Of a stretch of DNA of 64,000 nt, positions 1 through 8,773 are shown piece by piece (position 1 is the stretch's first letter; every line of letters begins with the position of its first letter). The stretch spans positions 1 to 64,000 of the forward strand of contig ONOL01000006.1 of the NCBI GenBank assembly GCA_900319465.1, read 5' to 3'. The notes beneath the pieces were generated by a model. The model worked only from the letters and a program-made list of their open reading frames with translations. It had not been told where the DNA came from and made no database searches. This DNA comes from an uncultured Eubacteriales bacterium. GTDB taxonomy: Bacteria > Bacillota > Clostridia > Oscillospirales > Oscillospiraceae. Both the position numbers and the translations under genes were made by a program.

Positions 1-322
1 CCTGCTCCATGTAAGCGCCGAAGTCGGACTTGGCGAGGTAGTAGCTCTGCATCTCTTCCCGCGCAGCGCCGAGCTCCACGGCCAGCGTGTCTGCGTCGGC
101 CGCCGTCTTGACGATCAGGGCGCGCAGATTGGCCGCGTTTCGCCGGATGGACGCGAGCTTGTCCTCCTGCTCCTTCCGTCCGGTCTGTGAGGGCGCCGTC
201 TGCGCGGCGGCCTCCGCCCTCTCCGCCGCCTCCAGGCTTTTCGCCATGCGCACCAGATAATCCCGGAGGGCGTTGAGCTGGTTTTGCTCGCTTCCCGATA
301 AAATCGGTGGATATTCGTACAT
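1..322 (-). CDS. Partial phage protein, coiled-coil (3' end outside window)
   Basis: Reading leftwards from an ATG at 322, an open frame runs off the window edge at base 1 (at least 107 codons, beginning MYEYPPILSG). An excellent ribosome-binding site (AGGAGG, 6 bases before the ATG) overlaps the stop of the upstream gene, so the two are translationally linked. The visible part is Ala/Glu/Lys-rich and predicted to be helical or coiled-coil (residues about 15-95), with no signal peptide or catalytic motif. I do not recognise the family. Its place at the distal end of a head operon suggests a tail or injection-apparatus structural protein, but this rests on position only. Confidence 0.7.
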   Translation of the reverse strand, partial: MYEYPPILSGSEQNQLNALRDYLVRMAKSLEAAERAEAAAQTAPSQTGRKEQEDKLASIRRNAANLRALIVKTAADADTLAVELGAAREEMQSYYLAKSDFGAYMEQ

Positions 323-330
323 ATTGCCTC

Positions 331-2082
331 CTACAGATCGCTGCCCGTCTCCAGGACGCGGGACAGGGCGCAGATTTTCGCCTCCCCCTCGCCCCGGATG
401 CGAAGCTGCAGATGGTCGCAGCGGCGCGGGCGGATCGGCAGGGAGACCGTGCCGTTGCCGAAGAGCTCCACTTCCCCGCTCTTGATCCAGTCCCCCGCGG
501 AGTCGTAGCGCAGCCAGATGCTCAGCCGCGAGCCGCTCTCCATCCGCAGCGTCAGCGTGTAGTGGGAGACGTACTTGCGGTCCGGCGTCTGGTAATCCAT
601 AAGCCCTGTCTCCGCCATCCAGCTCAGGTTTTCTTCCACCGTGCCGACGCTGCCCTTGAGCGCGAGCAGCGCGCCGGAAGAAGTGTCCGCAGCGAAGAGC
701 TCGCCGTCCGCCGCGGCAAAGGCGCCCGCGTGCAGCGCGTCCTCCCGGTACCAGATCCCGCGCTCGGTGTCCAGACAGAAGAGGCTCCACGCCCCGCTCC
801 CGCTCTCTCGCATGGACAGGTAATAGCGCCCGTCGATGCTGCCGCCGACCGCGCTGTCGTAGGCGGTATCGCCCAGCGCCGCGCTGACCGTCTGGGGGAA
901 GCCCCCCTGCCAGACGCAGACCGCGCCGGGGCTCTTGTAGTACAGGCTCTCGCCCACGACCTGCAGGCTCTTGCCGCAGCCCTTCTGGACGCCGCGGCAG
1001 ACCGTCTCCTCCAGCCGGTGGGCGCCAGTTGCGGAGACCGTGACCTGATGGATGCGGTTTTCCTTGAAGAAGGTAGGCCGCCCGAGGAAGCTGACGGCGC
1101 CGGTCCACGCGCCGTCCGAGCCGACGGAGGCCGTCCAGGAGTCGGTGCTCAGTCCCAGATACTGCCGGAAATTTTTGAAGTCGCCGAGGGCCGAGGCGTA
1201 GATCTCGTTGATGTTCTTCTCCCCGTCGTTGCCGTAGCGGCAGCCCCAGAGCCGGTTCTGCGCCTCGCAGACGAAGTCCATCTCCGGCAGCCGCCGGCGC
1301 AGGCGCACGCTGCCGCTCTCGGAGAAGCCCTGCTCGATGAGCCCGGCGAGCACGATATAGTCGTATTCCTGCTCGCCGCCGCCCAGCGCGTAGAGGATCT
1401 TCTCCCCGTTCAGGCCGTCCGCGGCCGCGCCGCTCACCTCCACGCCGTCGTACTGCCGGAACAGCGCGGGCACTCTGCCGAGGCTGGGAAAGCACAGCCG
1501 GGTATAGACCGTCGTCAGCTCGATCCAGCAGCGCTGCGCCTGGGAATACTGCCGCAGCACCCGCGTCCCGCCCGAAGTGTCCAGCCACAGCGCCGCGTTC
1601 GCCGGCGCTTCCGGCTCGGTGCTTCCTGCCGTGGGATTGCCCAGCGGCTCCCCCTGGGCGTCGCAGAGACTGTACTGGATCGTCCCCGCCAGCGTCAGAT
1701 CCGCCTCCATGTCGCCGTAATCCGTGGGGTCTTCGGTGTTGTAGTAGCGTTTGTCCGGGAAGATGAGCACGTACGCGCCCATGCTCACGAGCTGCTTCTC
1801 CCCCGCTGTGAGCCCCGTGACCGGCGTCGCCAGATGATTTACATAAAGTGTTCCATCCTCCACGCTGCACAGGCTGTCCTTGCCGAGCAGTCCGCCGGGG
1901 TTCCGCATCGTCCGCACAAGTCCCCGGCGCTTGCGGGTACACAGCAGCGGGTACTGCCGCGAGGAGAGGTTTTCTGTGGTATAGAAGGCCCCGTCGGCCA
2001 CCCGGGGTCTGTGGTCATAGCCCGTGAACACGTCGGTGATCACCCGCGTCTGCTTCGACGGGCTCAGTCTTGGAAATTGCAT
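331..2082 (-). CDS. Phage tail-hub / stabilisation-like protein (583 aa)
   Basis: The start is the ATG at 2082 because AAGGGAG lies 7 bases upstream; the frame stays open further upstream but that part is shadow. The product begins MQFPRLSPSK and is a beta-rich, Gly/Tyr/Trp-rich protein of 583 residues with repeated aromatic strand patterns (such as RYYLSMRESGSGAWSLFCLD near residue 430), consistent with a beta-propeller. There is no signal peptide or membrane segment. In short-tailed phages of the P22 type, a large beta-rich hub protein (gp10) follows the capsid and head-completion genes, which matches this position. Assignment as tail hub is inference from size, composition and order; I see no diagnostic motif. 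Confidence 0.7.
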   Translation of the reverse strand: MQFPRLSPSKQTRVITDVFTGYDHRPRVADGAFYTTENLSSRQYPLLCTRKRRGLVRTMRNPGGLLGKDSLCSVEDGTLYVNHLATPVTGLTAGEKQLVSMGAYVLIFPDKRYYNTEDPTDYGDMEADLTLAGTIQYSLCDAQGEPLGNPTAGSTEPEAPANAALWLDTSGGTRVLRQYSQAQRCWIELTTVYTRLCFPSLGRVPALFRQYDGVEVSGAAADGLNGEKILYALGGGEQEYDYIVLAGLIEQGFSESGSVRLRRRLPEMDFVCEAQNRLWGCRYGNDGEKNINEIYASALGDFKNFRQYLGLSTDSWTASVGSDGAWTGAVSFLGRPTFFKENRIHQVTVSATGAHRLEETVCRGVQKGCGKSLQVVGESLYYKSPGAVCVWQGGFPQTVSAALGDTAYDSAVGGSIDGRYYLSMRESGSGAWSLFCLDTERGIWYREDALHAGAFAAADGELFAADTSSGALLALKGSVGTVEENLSWMAETGLMDYQTPDRKYVSHYTLTLRMESGSRLSIWLRYDSAGDWIKSGEVELFGNGTVSLPIRPRRCDHLQLRIRGEGEAKICALSRVLETGSDL

Positions 2083-2167
2083 GGTCTGCTCCCTTTCCCT
2101 CCGCCCTCCCTCCGGAGGGCGGCGTCCGGCCTTTCTCCGGGGCGCCGTCCCCCTTTTTCTGTTGATC

Positions 2168-2548
2168 TTACAGCTGCCAGCCGCTGCGGCTCTTGGGCAG
2201 CCGCTGCCGGTTGAACCAGTCCGCTGCCTGCCGCCAGGCGGCGGAGAGCAGCGACAGGCTCTGGTTATAGCGGCTGATCTCTCCGTTGTGCAGGTCGATC
2301 TGGCAGAAGAGGTAGGCGGAATACAGCTCTGTGTCGTAGGGGAAGGGCACGCGCAGCTCCGTCTCCGCGGTGTAGCTCTCCTCCCCGGACTGCTCCGTCT
2401 GCGAAGCGGACGGAAGAGGCTCGTGGGTCTCCTCCAGTTCAAGCTTCACCTGGCCGTCCAGCCGCTGCAGCCATTGGAGCTTCTGCGCCGCGGAATACTG
2501 GTTGGGGCGCAGCGCGTCCACCTCGGCGATCAGCGCGCCGGCGGTCAT
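2168..2548 (-). CDS. Small phage head-tail connector-like protein (126 aa)
   Basis: A 126-residue acidic, mainly helical protein beginning MTAGALIAEVDALRPNQYSA. Its ATG overlaps the stop of the preceding 70-aa gene by four bases (ATGA), so the two are translationally coupled. It lies between the capsid gene and the large hub gene, where P22-like phages keep the head-completion adaptor (gp4) that joins portal to tail. Size and helical content fit such an adaptor, but no motif proves it. About 85 bases of GC-rich non-coding sequence separate it from the next gene. Confidence 0.65.
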   Translation of the reverse strand: MTAGALIAEVDALRPNQYSAAQKLQWLQRLDGQVKLELEETHEPLPSASQTEQSGEESYTAETELRVPFPYDTELYSAYLFCQIDLHNGEISRYNQSLSLLSAAWRQAADWFNRQRLPKSRSGWQL

Positions 2549-2757
2549 GCCCGGACCCTCTGCAGGCTGTCCATGGTCTGGTCCAGGGCGTCGCGTGCGC
2601 GTTCGCTGCGCGCGATTTCCCAGGCCACCTCGGGCGGCACGCTGGACTTTTTCCCCTTGGGCAGCAGATAGCTCATGCCGTTGATGCCCACGAACAGGTT
2701 GGGGTCATCCCGCTCCGCCCCGCGCGGGACGGAGACTTCGATGCGTTCTTTCTCCAT
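2545..2757 (-). CDS. Small conserved-looking phage protein downstream of capsid (70 aa)
   Basis: A 70-residue protein beginning MEKERIEVSVPRG, with a short beta-rich N-terminus (IEVSVPRG, LFVGINGMSYLLPKG) and a basic/acidic helical C-terminus (VPPEVAWEIARSERARDALD). It starts 20 bases after the major capsid stop and overlaps the next gene by four bases. Small proteins of this size immediately after the capsid gene are common in phages with N4-gp56-type capsids. Function unknown; a capsid decoration or head-completion role would fit the position, but nothing in the sequence shows it. Confidence 0.65.
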   Translation of the reverse strand: MEKERIEVSVPRGAERDDPNLFVGINGMSYLLPKGKKSSVPPEVAWEIARSERARDALDQTMDSLQRVRA

Positions 2758-2776
2758 CTGTACGCTGCCTCCTCTC

Positions 2777-4078
2777 TCAGTTGGCCTCGTCGGTCGCGGA
2801 GAAGCTGGAGCAGCTCATCACGCGCAGCAGGCGTTCGGGGTAGAGGATGGTGGCGCCGTTGGTCTCGAACTTATAGCCGATGGTGGAAAACTGGTTCAGC
2901 GGGCCGCCGATCTCGCCCTTGTCGTGGATGATCATTTCCAGCGCGCCGCCCTCGGGGTCGATGATGCCGAAGGCGTCCTTGCCGAAGAAGTAGGTAGCGT
3001 AAGCCGCGACGTCCCCCGCGCCGAAGTCGGCGGGCAGGATATCGCTGTTGTCGCTGACGCTGCCGAAGTTGGTGGACTCGACGGTAATGGCGGAACCGGT
3101 ATTCGCCGTGACCTTGGCCGGGACGCCGTTGATGGAGATGGTGCGGCCCTTGAGGGCGTTGGCCGCCACGGTGCCGCCGTCAAAGGCGACGGAAGTGACC
3201 GCGCCGGTGTAGCCGCTCTGGTTGTTGACCTTCAGGCTGCGCGCGTCGGAGGCGAGATCCGCGCCCTTGAAGACGGGGGCGAAGACGTTCTCGATAAAGC
3301 GCACGCCGTGCAGCTCGCCGATCTCTCCGTTGAGGAGCGCCTCGGGCGCGGCGTACTTATGCGCCTCGATCCAGCCCTCGCTCTGGCGCAGGTCGTGCGC
3401 GACGCTGGGGTGGATCACCGCGTAGTAGCGCCCGCTGATACGGGGCACGCGGTTCTTCTTGAGGATGGTGACGGCGCGGTTAATCATCTCCGGGGTAAGG
3501 TGGCAGACGTGGGTCGCGTTCTCGCACAGGCCGCTCTCGGCGGTGACGGCGGAGGCGCTGCCGTCTGAGAGGGCGACCTTGTCGCAGTACATCACGTTGG
3601 TGCCGGTGTACAGCGCGTCGCGGATCAGCTTCTCCTGGGTCTCGGCGGCGGAGGCGCCCATCTCCTCGGTCGCGCCGAGGATCACGTCGTCGTAGGCGCG
3701 CAGCTCCAGCTTATCGGTAATGGCGGTGTAGGTGCCGTACTGGTCGACGGCGCCGGTGACGGTGGTGACGCCGAACTTCTGGCCGGTGGGGATCACGCCC
3801 TCGGTGAGCTTGGCGGCGCGGTCGAAGGTGTTCCACTTGCGCCACTCCACCTGGCCCTTGTGGTTGGCGGGCAGGGGCTGGCGCTTGGCGAACTGGGCGT
3901 AAAACAGCTCGGTGCGGGCGTTCTCGAGCAGCTCCGTGTCATAGAAGGCCTTCAGCTCGGGGCTGAGGGTATGGCTGTCGGTGAACGCCGTGGTTTCGCC
4001 GGTGCCGGCGTTGACAAAATTCGCGGTGCCGTTGACAAGCGTCCCGGCGTCTGCGAAATACTGCAGATTGATGTTCAT
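2777..4078 (-). CDS. Major capsid protein, N4-gp56 family
   Basis: 433 residues, the size of the N4-gp56 family of HK97-fold capsids; the block from about residue 45 (ELKAFYDTELLENARTELFY) to residue 170 is typical of that family. A BIG2-like Gly/Thr/Val-rich stretch near residues 300-340 may be an inserted surface domain. The N-terminus reads MNINLQYFADAG. NLQ-aromatic-F-A is the signature of the Prp cleavage site known from staphylococcal L27 and phage capsid/scaffold proteins, predicting removal of the first eight residues. A Prp-family protease is encoded two genes upstream. The start is firm: the ATG is preceded by GGAGG and an earlier start would lie in the gap before the scaffold gene. 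Confidence 0.92.
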   Translation of the reverse strand: MNINLQYFADAGTLVNGTANFVNAGTGETTAFTDSHTLSPELKAFYDTELLENARTELFYAQFAKRQPLPANHKGQVEWRKWNTFDRAAKLTEGVIPTGQKFGVTTVTGAVDQYGTYTAITDKLELRAYDDVILGATEEMGASAAETQEKLIRDALYTGTNVMYCDKVALSDGSASAVTAESGLCENATHVCHLTPEMINRAVTILKKNRVPRISGRYYAVIHPSVAHDLRQSEGWIEAHKYAAPEALLNGEIGELHGVRFIENVFAPVFKGADLASDARSLKVNNQSGYTGAVTSVAFDGGTVAANALKGRTISINGVPAKVTANTGSAITVESTNFGSVSDNSDILPADFGAGDVAAYATYFFGKDAFGIIDPEGGALEMIIHDKGEIGGPLNQFSTIGYKFETNGATILYPERLLRVMSCSSFSATDEAN

Positions 4079-4210
4079 ACATTCCCTCCTGATTGCATTT
4101 TCCTCCTCCCTTTCCGGGGGGAGGTATTTCCCTGGCTTTCCTCCGCGGGCGCGTCGGCGCGCAGCGCTTGCGGGGGCTTTGCCGTTTTCCGCCGCGCGTC
4201 CCGCGCGCTG

Positions 4211-4819
4211 TCACGGATAGATCTTCTCTCCTCTGGCTCCCGCCTCGAAGATCCGCCTCTTCACGCGGAGCTGTTCTTCCCGCGAAAGGCTGCGGTAGTC
4301 GGAGGCAAGCAGCGCGGGGCTGCCGTGGCCGCCCTCCCGGGGTCTGCGTGCGGAGGCCGCGGCCGCGCGGGAGAGGAGCCGCCGGTTTTCCTCCTCGCGC
4401 ATCTGCTGCGCCTCCCGCCTGTGCAGCGCAAACCAGGCGTCCTCTACCGAAACGCCCGTCCCCGGCGCGGTCAGCCGCACGAAGGCCGGATCCCGCAGCG
4501 CATTCCGCAGGTCGAAGCCCTGCAGCCCCGCGGCCTGCGCGTACAGCCCCGCCAGATGCCCGCGCAGCCCTTCGGCGTCGAAGCCTTTCTCCGCTTTCTC
4601 CGCACGGTCAGCCTCCGCAGGAAGCGGATTTCCCTCCTCCGCCCCTCCCCCTCCGGGGGCGGCGGCCGGCCTTCCCGCCTCCCCGGCCGGAGAAGCGCCC
4701 TGCGCCTGCGCAGGAATCGAAGCGCTCCCCGCCTCTTCCGTTTCAGAGGCGCTGCCCCCGCAGGGCGCGGCCGGGCTTGCCGTCTCCCCCTGCAGGCAGT
4801 CCAAAAGCTCCTGCGTCAT
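4211..4819 (-). CDS. Probable capsid scaffolding protein (202 aa)
   Basis: 202 residues between the protease and the capsid gene, the usual place for a scaffold. The first 75 residues are low-complexity, rich in Ala, Gly, Pro, Glu and Ser (disordered); the rest is helical. It ends in a basic segment (REEQLRVKRRIFEAGARGEKIYP region) resembling the positively charged C-terminal helix by which P22-type scaffolds bind capsid. The N-terminus (MTQELLDCLQGE) does not carry the NLQxFA Prp site seen on the capsid protein. Its start overlaps the protease stop by four bases. The scaffold role is inferred from position, composition and tail charge. Confidence 0.65.
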   Translation of the reverse strand: MTQELLDCLQGETASPAAPCGGSASETEEAGSASIPAQAQGASPAGEAGRPAAAPGGGGAEEGNPLPAEADRAEKAEKGFDAEGLRGHLAGLYAQAAGLQGFDLRNALRDPAFVRLTAPGTGVSVEDAWFALHRREAQQMREEENRRLLSRAAAASARRPREGGHGSPALLASDYRSLSREEQLRVKRRIFEAGARGEKIYP

Positions 4820-5094
4820 GCTCTCACCTCCAGCTTGATATGCTCCGGGCAGGCCGCCGCGAGCTCCCGCAGCCCCGCGGCAACGACCTCGTAGGCCGTG
4901 CGTTCGCCGCCGCTCACGGCGCAGAAGCCGTCGGCCATGCAGCGCTTCGTCTCCGATCCCTCCAGCGCCGCCAGCAGCGTAAACATCAGCGCGCTCACCG
5001 CAGCGCAGACCAGGTCGTTCCCTTTCGTTCCGGCGCCCGCGTGTCCGGAGAAGCGCATGGCGGGCAGGCCGGGCTCATATACGATGCGCGTCAT
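4816..5094 (-). CDS. Phage-encoded Prp-family cysteine protease
   Basis: 92 residues. The segment GHAGAGTKGNDLVCAAVSAL (residues 17-36) is the core of the Prp/YsxB family, with the catalytic pair His18 and Cys30 spaced twelve residues apart as in S. aureus Prp. In the host genome Prp sits between rplU and rpmA and trims ribosomal protein L27; this copy is instead inside a phage head operon, overlapping the portal stop and the scaffold start by four bases each. The adjacent capsid protein begins MNINLQYFA, a recognisable Prp cleavage site. The likely role is therefore a prohead maturation protease. Family assignment is strong; substrate is inference from the motif. Confidence 0.85.
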   Translation of the reverse strand: MTRIVYEPGLPAMRFSGHAGAGTKGNDLVCAAVSALMFTLLAALEGSETKRCMADGFCAVSGGERTAYEVVAAGLRELAAACPEHIKLEVRA

Positions 5095-6953
5095 GGCAGG
5101 GGCGCGAGATTGGCGGACGCCCGCGCCTGCTCGGCAGGCTTTGCCGTTTTCCCGGCGGGAAGGGTCGCCTCCGCGCCGCGTGCCTCCGAGGGCGCGGCCG
5201 AAGCTGCGCTCTCCCCCAGCAGCCCCGCTGCGAGATCGGGGCGGTAGCGCCGCGCGAGCGCTACGGCGAAGGCCTTGTAGCCGCTGAGCTCCTGCAGCTT
5301 CTCCCGCAGGCGCATCCCGGCGGCGAGGCGCCCCATGAGCTGCTCCTTGCCGTCGAACTCCATCATATCCAGCACGCCGAGCGCCTGCTGCTCATGTCCC
5401 GGCTCGAACAGCCCCATCTGGTAGAGCTGGATGGCGAGCTCGTTCTGGCTGAGTCGGGAATAGGCGTTCCGCTTCTGGGCGGAGACCTTGATATCGAACA
5501 CGGGCTGGCTCATGGCGGCGAGTCCGGGCAGCGGGCGCGGCAGCAGCGCCGCGTTGTCGAGGCTCACGAAATCCTCCGCGCCGAGGCCGCCGGTGATGCG
5601 GAACTGGCGGGGCAGGCTGTAAAACTGGCGGATCAGCTCGATACAGAGCTCCACGATCTCGGCGAAGGCCTGATAGGAGGCGCGGGTGGAATCGCGGCTA
5701 CCCTTGCCGCTGGCCTCCTGCAGCGCCATGATGGCGGAGGCGGCGGTCACGCCGACGTTCATGGTGCCGGTCGCGGTCTCGGTGTTGCCGCTTGTCTCGC
5801 GCAGCTCACGGATCGTCGATTCGAGCACCTTCACATAGACCGGCGGCAGCCCCGCGAAGCCGATCTGGCGCAGGCTGTCCTCACCGAGGTTCCCGCTGAC
5901 GTGCACCAGCGCCTTGCTCAGATCGGCGAACTCCTCCTCGTTGACCGAGCCGTCGATGCGCTGGAAGTAGCGCGGGGTCGCTCCGACGAGGGTGTTTTTG
6001 ACGAAGGCAGTGCGCATCAGGTCGATCGCGGTCTGCGCGTTCGCGCAGAGGTCCACAAAGCCGTAGCCGCAGGGGCTGCCCTCCACCGGAAAGAGAGGAT
6101 CGAACACAAAGGGGTAGCGTCCATGGTCGTACAGTCCTGCGGGCTCAGGCTTGGGGCTTGCGTTTTCGGCTTTGGGGCTCGCCTCCCCCGCATCCGCAAA
6201 ACCCGCCTCCTCCAAACGCAGCTTCTCATCTTCCGTCGCGTACAGCACCGTATCGCCGACGTATTTGCAGTAGTGCAGCACGCCGCGCTTTTTGTAATAG
6301 GCCTCGATGACCGTGACCTTTCCCTCGAGACTGAGCGCGTCGTCATAGACGAAGCGGGTGGCCATGAAGGGCGAGGAGCGGAGCCTGCCGCGCAGCTGCG
6401 GGAACTGCTCACAGAGCGTCTCCTCGTCCTCAAGATGCGTGCAGAAGAAATAGCGGCTTTTCTGGATATCGTCCACGCCCGGCTCCCAGAAGAGGTTGAG
6501 CAGGTCGACGCGTTCGATGGCGATATCGCCGAGACCGCCGCATTTATCCGGGTCCCAGACCACGCGGTAGCAGGCGGTGCCGGTTTTGAGCTTCTGCCAC
6601 ATCGCGGCGTCGTAGGTCTTCTCGAAGCGGTTCTGCTCCAGGATGCAGGGGAGGATGGCCGACAGGAGTCTCGCCTCTTCCCGGTCGCCGGGCTCGCGCG
6701 GCAGGATCAGCGGTTCGGGGTAGGCCTCCATGGCGTCGGCGTGCTTGGAGACGATCACGTTGTGGAGCCATCCGCTGGCGGAGCGATAGCCGCCGTCGTC
6801 GCTGAGGCCGCCCTTGCGTTCCTCGAAGCGGTTGCGAAGCTTCCACCAGTTTTCTGCGGAAACGACGCGCCGTTCGAGGCTTGCCTTTCCGCTCTTGTAC
6901 TTTTGGAGCGCGGCGGTAAACTCCCGCAGCCGCTCCGGGGTGATGCTTGACAT
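5091..6953 (-). CDS. Phage portal protein (620 aa)
   Basis: A large protein directly downstream of terminase, the usual place for the portal through which DNA enters the head. The ATG at 6953 was chosen because AAAGGA sits eight bases upstream; an in-frame GTG 24 bases earlier lacks a site. Features typical of large podovirus-type portals are an N-terminal helical region, a wing region with IAIERVDLLNLFWEPGVDDI (about 165-185), a long helix-rich stem (residues 330-480, including AASAIMALQEASGKGSRDS) and a C-terminal helical/Ala-rich tail. The segment around residues 245-280 is Glu/Ala/Pro-rich and likely disordered. Overlaps the protease gene by four bases. Confidence 0.85.
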   Translation of the reverse strand: MSSITPERLREFTAALQKYKSGKASLERRVVSAENWWKLRNRFEERKGGLSDDGGYRSASGWLHNVIVSKHADAMEAYPEPLILPREPGDREEARLLSAILPCILEQNRFEKTYDAAMWQKLKTGTACYRVVWDPDKCGGLGDIAIERVDLLNLFWEPGVDDIQKSRYFFCTHLEDEETLCEQFPQLRGRLRSSPFMATRFVYDDALSLEGKVTVIEAYYKKRGVLHYCKYVGDTVLYATEDEKLRLEEAGFADAGEASPKAENASPKPEPAGLYDHGRYPFVFDPLFPVEGSPCGYGFVDLCANAQTAIDLMRTAFVKNTLVGATPRYFQRIDGSVNEEEFADLSKALVHVSGNLGEDSLRQIGFAGLPPVYVKVLESTIRELRETSGNTETATGTMNVGVTAASAIMALQEASGKGSRDSTRASYQAFAEIVELCIELIRQFYSLPRQFRITGGLGAEDFVSLDNAALLPRPLPGLAAMSQPVFDIKVSAQKRNAYSRLSQNELAIQLYQMGLFEPGHEQQALGVLDMMEFDGKEQLMGRLAAGMRLREKLQELSGYKAFAVALARRYRPDLAAGLLGESAASAAPSEARGAEATLPAGKTAKPAEQARASANLAPLP

Positions 6954-7028
6954 CGAATCATTCCTTTCTTGCCCCACCGGGGTCTGCCTTGGAAGAAGGC
7001 GGCAGGCGTTCCCCTCTCCGGGAGCGGG

Positions 7029-8462
7029 CTATGCCCTCCGGCTCAGTGGGTCGATCGCGCCTCCCGCGTCCTCCTCTTTCCGGAGCGGCGTCACGGGCCG
7101 CGACATACACGCGTAGCGCCACTCGTCGCAGACGTGGTCCTCCATCGCGGTGTCCAGATCCTCGGGGCAGCTTTTGGAAAACTGCATGAGCGGCACGGTG
7201 CGCAGGAAGGCGGCGCAGTTGTCGAAGACGTACATACGCGGATAGCCCTGCTCGTCGAACTGCAGCCGGTAGTGGCACTGCATCCAGCCGGGGATGCGCC
7301 GGTTTTCCCCGGGGACGAAGGAGATCCCGTGCCGGGCGGCGGTCTCGGCGACGGATTCGCCCCGGCTGCCGTCCCAGATGGAGGGATCGGCGACGCCGCC
7401 GATCCTGCGGTTCCGGAGCCAGGGGTGCTCGCGTTCGATCCGCGCGATCTCGGAAAACTGCTTTTCCGGGGTCCAGCGCAGGCCCTCGTTGGGGCTTCCG
7501 GTACAGCCGTAGAGCTCGAGGATGCGGTAGAGCACGCCGTCGTAATCCACCGCCCACCAGGCGCAGGAGAAGGGGCGCCCGTAGCCGAAGTCGTAGCTGC
7601 GAAACACGCTCCAGCCCCGCTTGTCTCCGGCGGCCAGGTCGAAGGCTTCGATGACGTGGGTAAAGCGCCGCTGGCGTTTGAGCTCCTCGGAAGAGTCGGA
7701 AAAGCCGTACTTTTGAGCCATCGCCAGATCGGGCGTCGCCCGGAAGTCCTCGAAAAACTGTCCCTCGAAGATGTCCCAGCGTCCGTAGAGCCAGGCGTCG
7801 CGCAGCTTGGGCGGCAGCGCGCGGAGCTTTCGCACATAGTCGGTGTCGGCGCGCATGAGGGCGGTGTTGTCGGTGACGAGCGCGGGGATGAAGCTGTAGT
7901 CCTCGGGGTCCTCCCCCTCGCGGTAGATGCGGTCGAGGAAGAGGCGCTTTGCCCAGCCGTGGCCCTCGCCGCCGGGGTTCATCGTATAGTAGACCCGCTT
8001 GGGAAAGGGGTTCACGCCGCGCACGCAGGCGCGCAGCTTATCCATTCGCTCCTCGGACTGCTGGGTGGCCTCGTCGACGAACAGCACGTCCACCTCGGTG
8101 CCCTGAAAGCGCTGGGCGTCCGTGTCGTTGTCGCAGTAGCGAAAGAGGATGCGGCTGCCGTTGGGGAATACGATGTGCTTCTTCTGGTCGTTGTAGAGGG
8201 CCAGCCGGCGCTCCGGGTCCTCATCATAGACGTGCAGCAGCTCGCACAGGGGCAGGATGTGGTTCTCCTGCAGCTCGGGATAGGTCTTGCGCACGATCAT
8301 GACCTTGATGCCTCCGTACTTGAGGCAGAGGAGCGCCGCCTTGACGCGCACGGCCCAGCTCTTTCCGCCGCCCCGCGCCCCGCCGTAGGCGATATACCTG
8401 TGCCTGTCGCTCAAAAAGAGCCGCTGCTTCTCATTCGGCTGCGGGATCCTCAAGGCTCCCAT
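7029..8462 (-). CDS. terL: Terminase large subunit
   Basis: 477 residues. The packaging ATPase is shown by a Walker A motif (YGGARGGGKSWAVRVK, residues about 28-43), a Walker B motif (VDVLFVDEA, about 125) and the coupling/adenine regions expected of the Terminase_6N family. The C-terminal half contains the RNase H-like nuclease, with acidic residues in SYDFGYG and GGVADPSIWDG. A GGAGGG ribosome-binding site precedes the ATG. The enzyme cuts concatemeric phage DNA and pumps it through the portal. It is followed by the portal gene after a 75-base gap. Confidence 0.93.
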   Translation of the reverse strand: MGALRIPQPNEKQRLFLSDRHRYIAYGGARGGGKSWAVRVKAALLCLKYGGIKVMIVRKTYPELQENHILPLCELLHVYDEDPERRLALYNDQKKHIVFPNGSRILFRYCDNDTDAQRFQGTEVDVLFVDEATQQSEERMDKLRACVRGVNPFPKRVYYTMNPGGEGHGWAKRLFLDRIYREGEDPEDYSFIPALVTDNTALMRADTDYVRKLRALPPKLRDAWLYGRWDIFEGQFFEDFRATPDLAMAQKYGFSDSSEELKRQRRFTHVIEAFDLAAGDKRGWSVFRSYDFGYGRPFSCAWWAVDYDGVLYRILELYGCTGSPNEGLRWTPEKQFSEIARIEREHPWLRNRRIGGVADPSIWDGSRGESVAETAARHGISFVPGENRRIPGWMQCHYRLQFDEQGYPRMYVFDNCAAFLRTVPLMQFSKSCPEDLDTAMEDHVCDEWRYACMSRPVTPLRKEEDAGGAIDPLSRRA

Positions 8463-8512
8463 CCTGTTCTCCCTCCTTCTCTCCGTCCCCTTTTCCTTCT
8501 CCTTCTCTCGCT

Positions 8513-8773
8513 TTACCCCGCCGCTTCCTCGCTATCTCCGACGAAGCAGACGGTCACGCTCTGGCCTGTGCTGCCCAGCAGCTCCCGGTAGAGCTGCAGC
8601 ATCTCGCGCAGCACGCCGCTGAGCTCCTTGGCGCGTTTGCTGTCGCCCGCGCCGAGCGCCTCCTCCATCTGCGCGAGCGCCAGCCGCGCCGCCCGGCGCA
8701 CCCGCTGCCGCGAGACCGGCAACCGCCCGCCCCCCGTCACGCCCTTCTCGCTCAGAGCATCCACCTCGGCCAC
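8513..8773 (-). CDS. Candidate terminase small subunit
   Basis: An open frame directly upstream of terL whose reliable part is RLPVSRQRVRRAARLALAQM through LGSTGQSVTVCFVGDSEEAAG: a basic helix, a second helix and a beta strand, about 85 residues. Small terminase subunits that recognise pac DNA occupy this position. No strong start is visible: the frame is open up to an ATG at 8866, but the only good ribosome-binding site in this stretch serves the overlapping 23-codon ORF at 8752-8823. A GTG at 8773 or 8764, translated by coupling to that small ORF, is my best guess. No classical HTH motif is visible, so the function is positional. Confidence 0.5.
   Translation of the reverse strand: MAEVDALSEKGVTGGGRLPVSRQRVRRAARLALAQMEEALGAGDSKRAKELSGVLREMLQLYRELLGSTGQSVTVCFVGDSEEAAG

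Noticed and set aside
331..2442. Longer minus-strand frame extending the tail-hub gene upstream of 2082
   Set aside because: The extra part overlaps the 126-aa gene and is Arg/Pro/Ser-rich shadow; a good ribosome-binding site is at the 2082 ATG.
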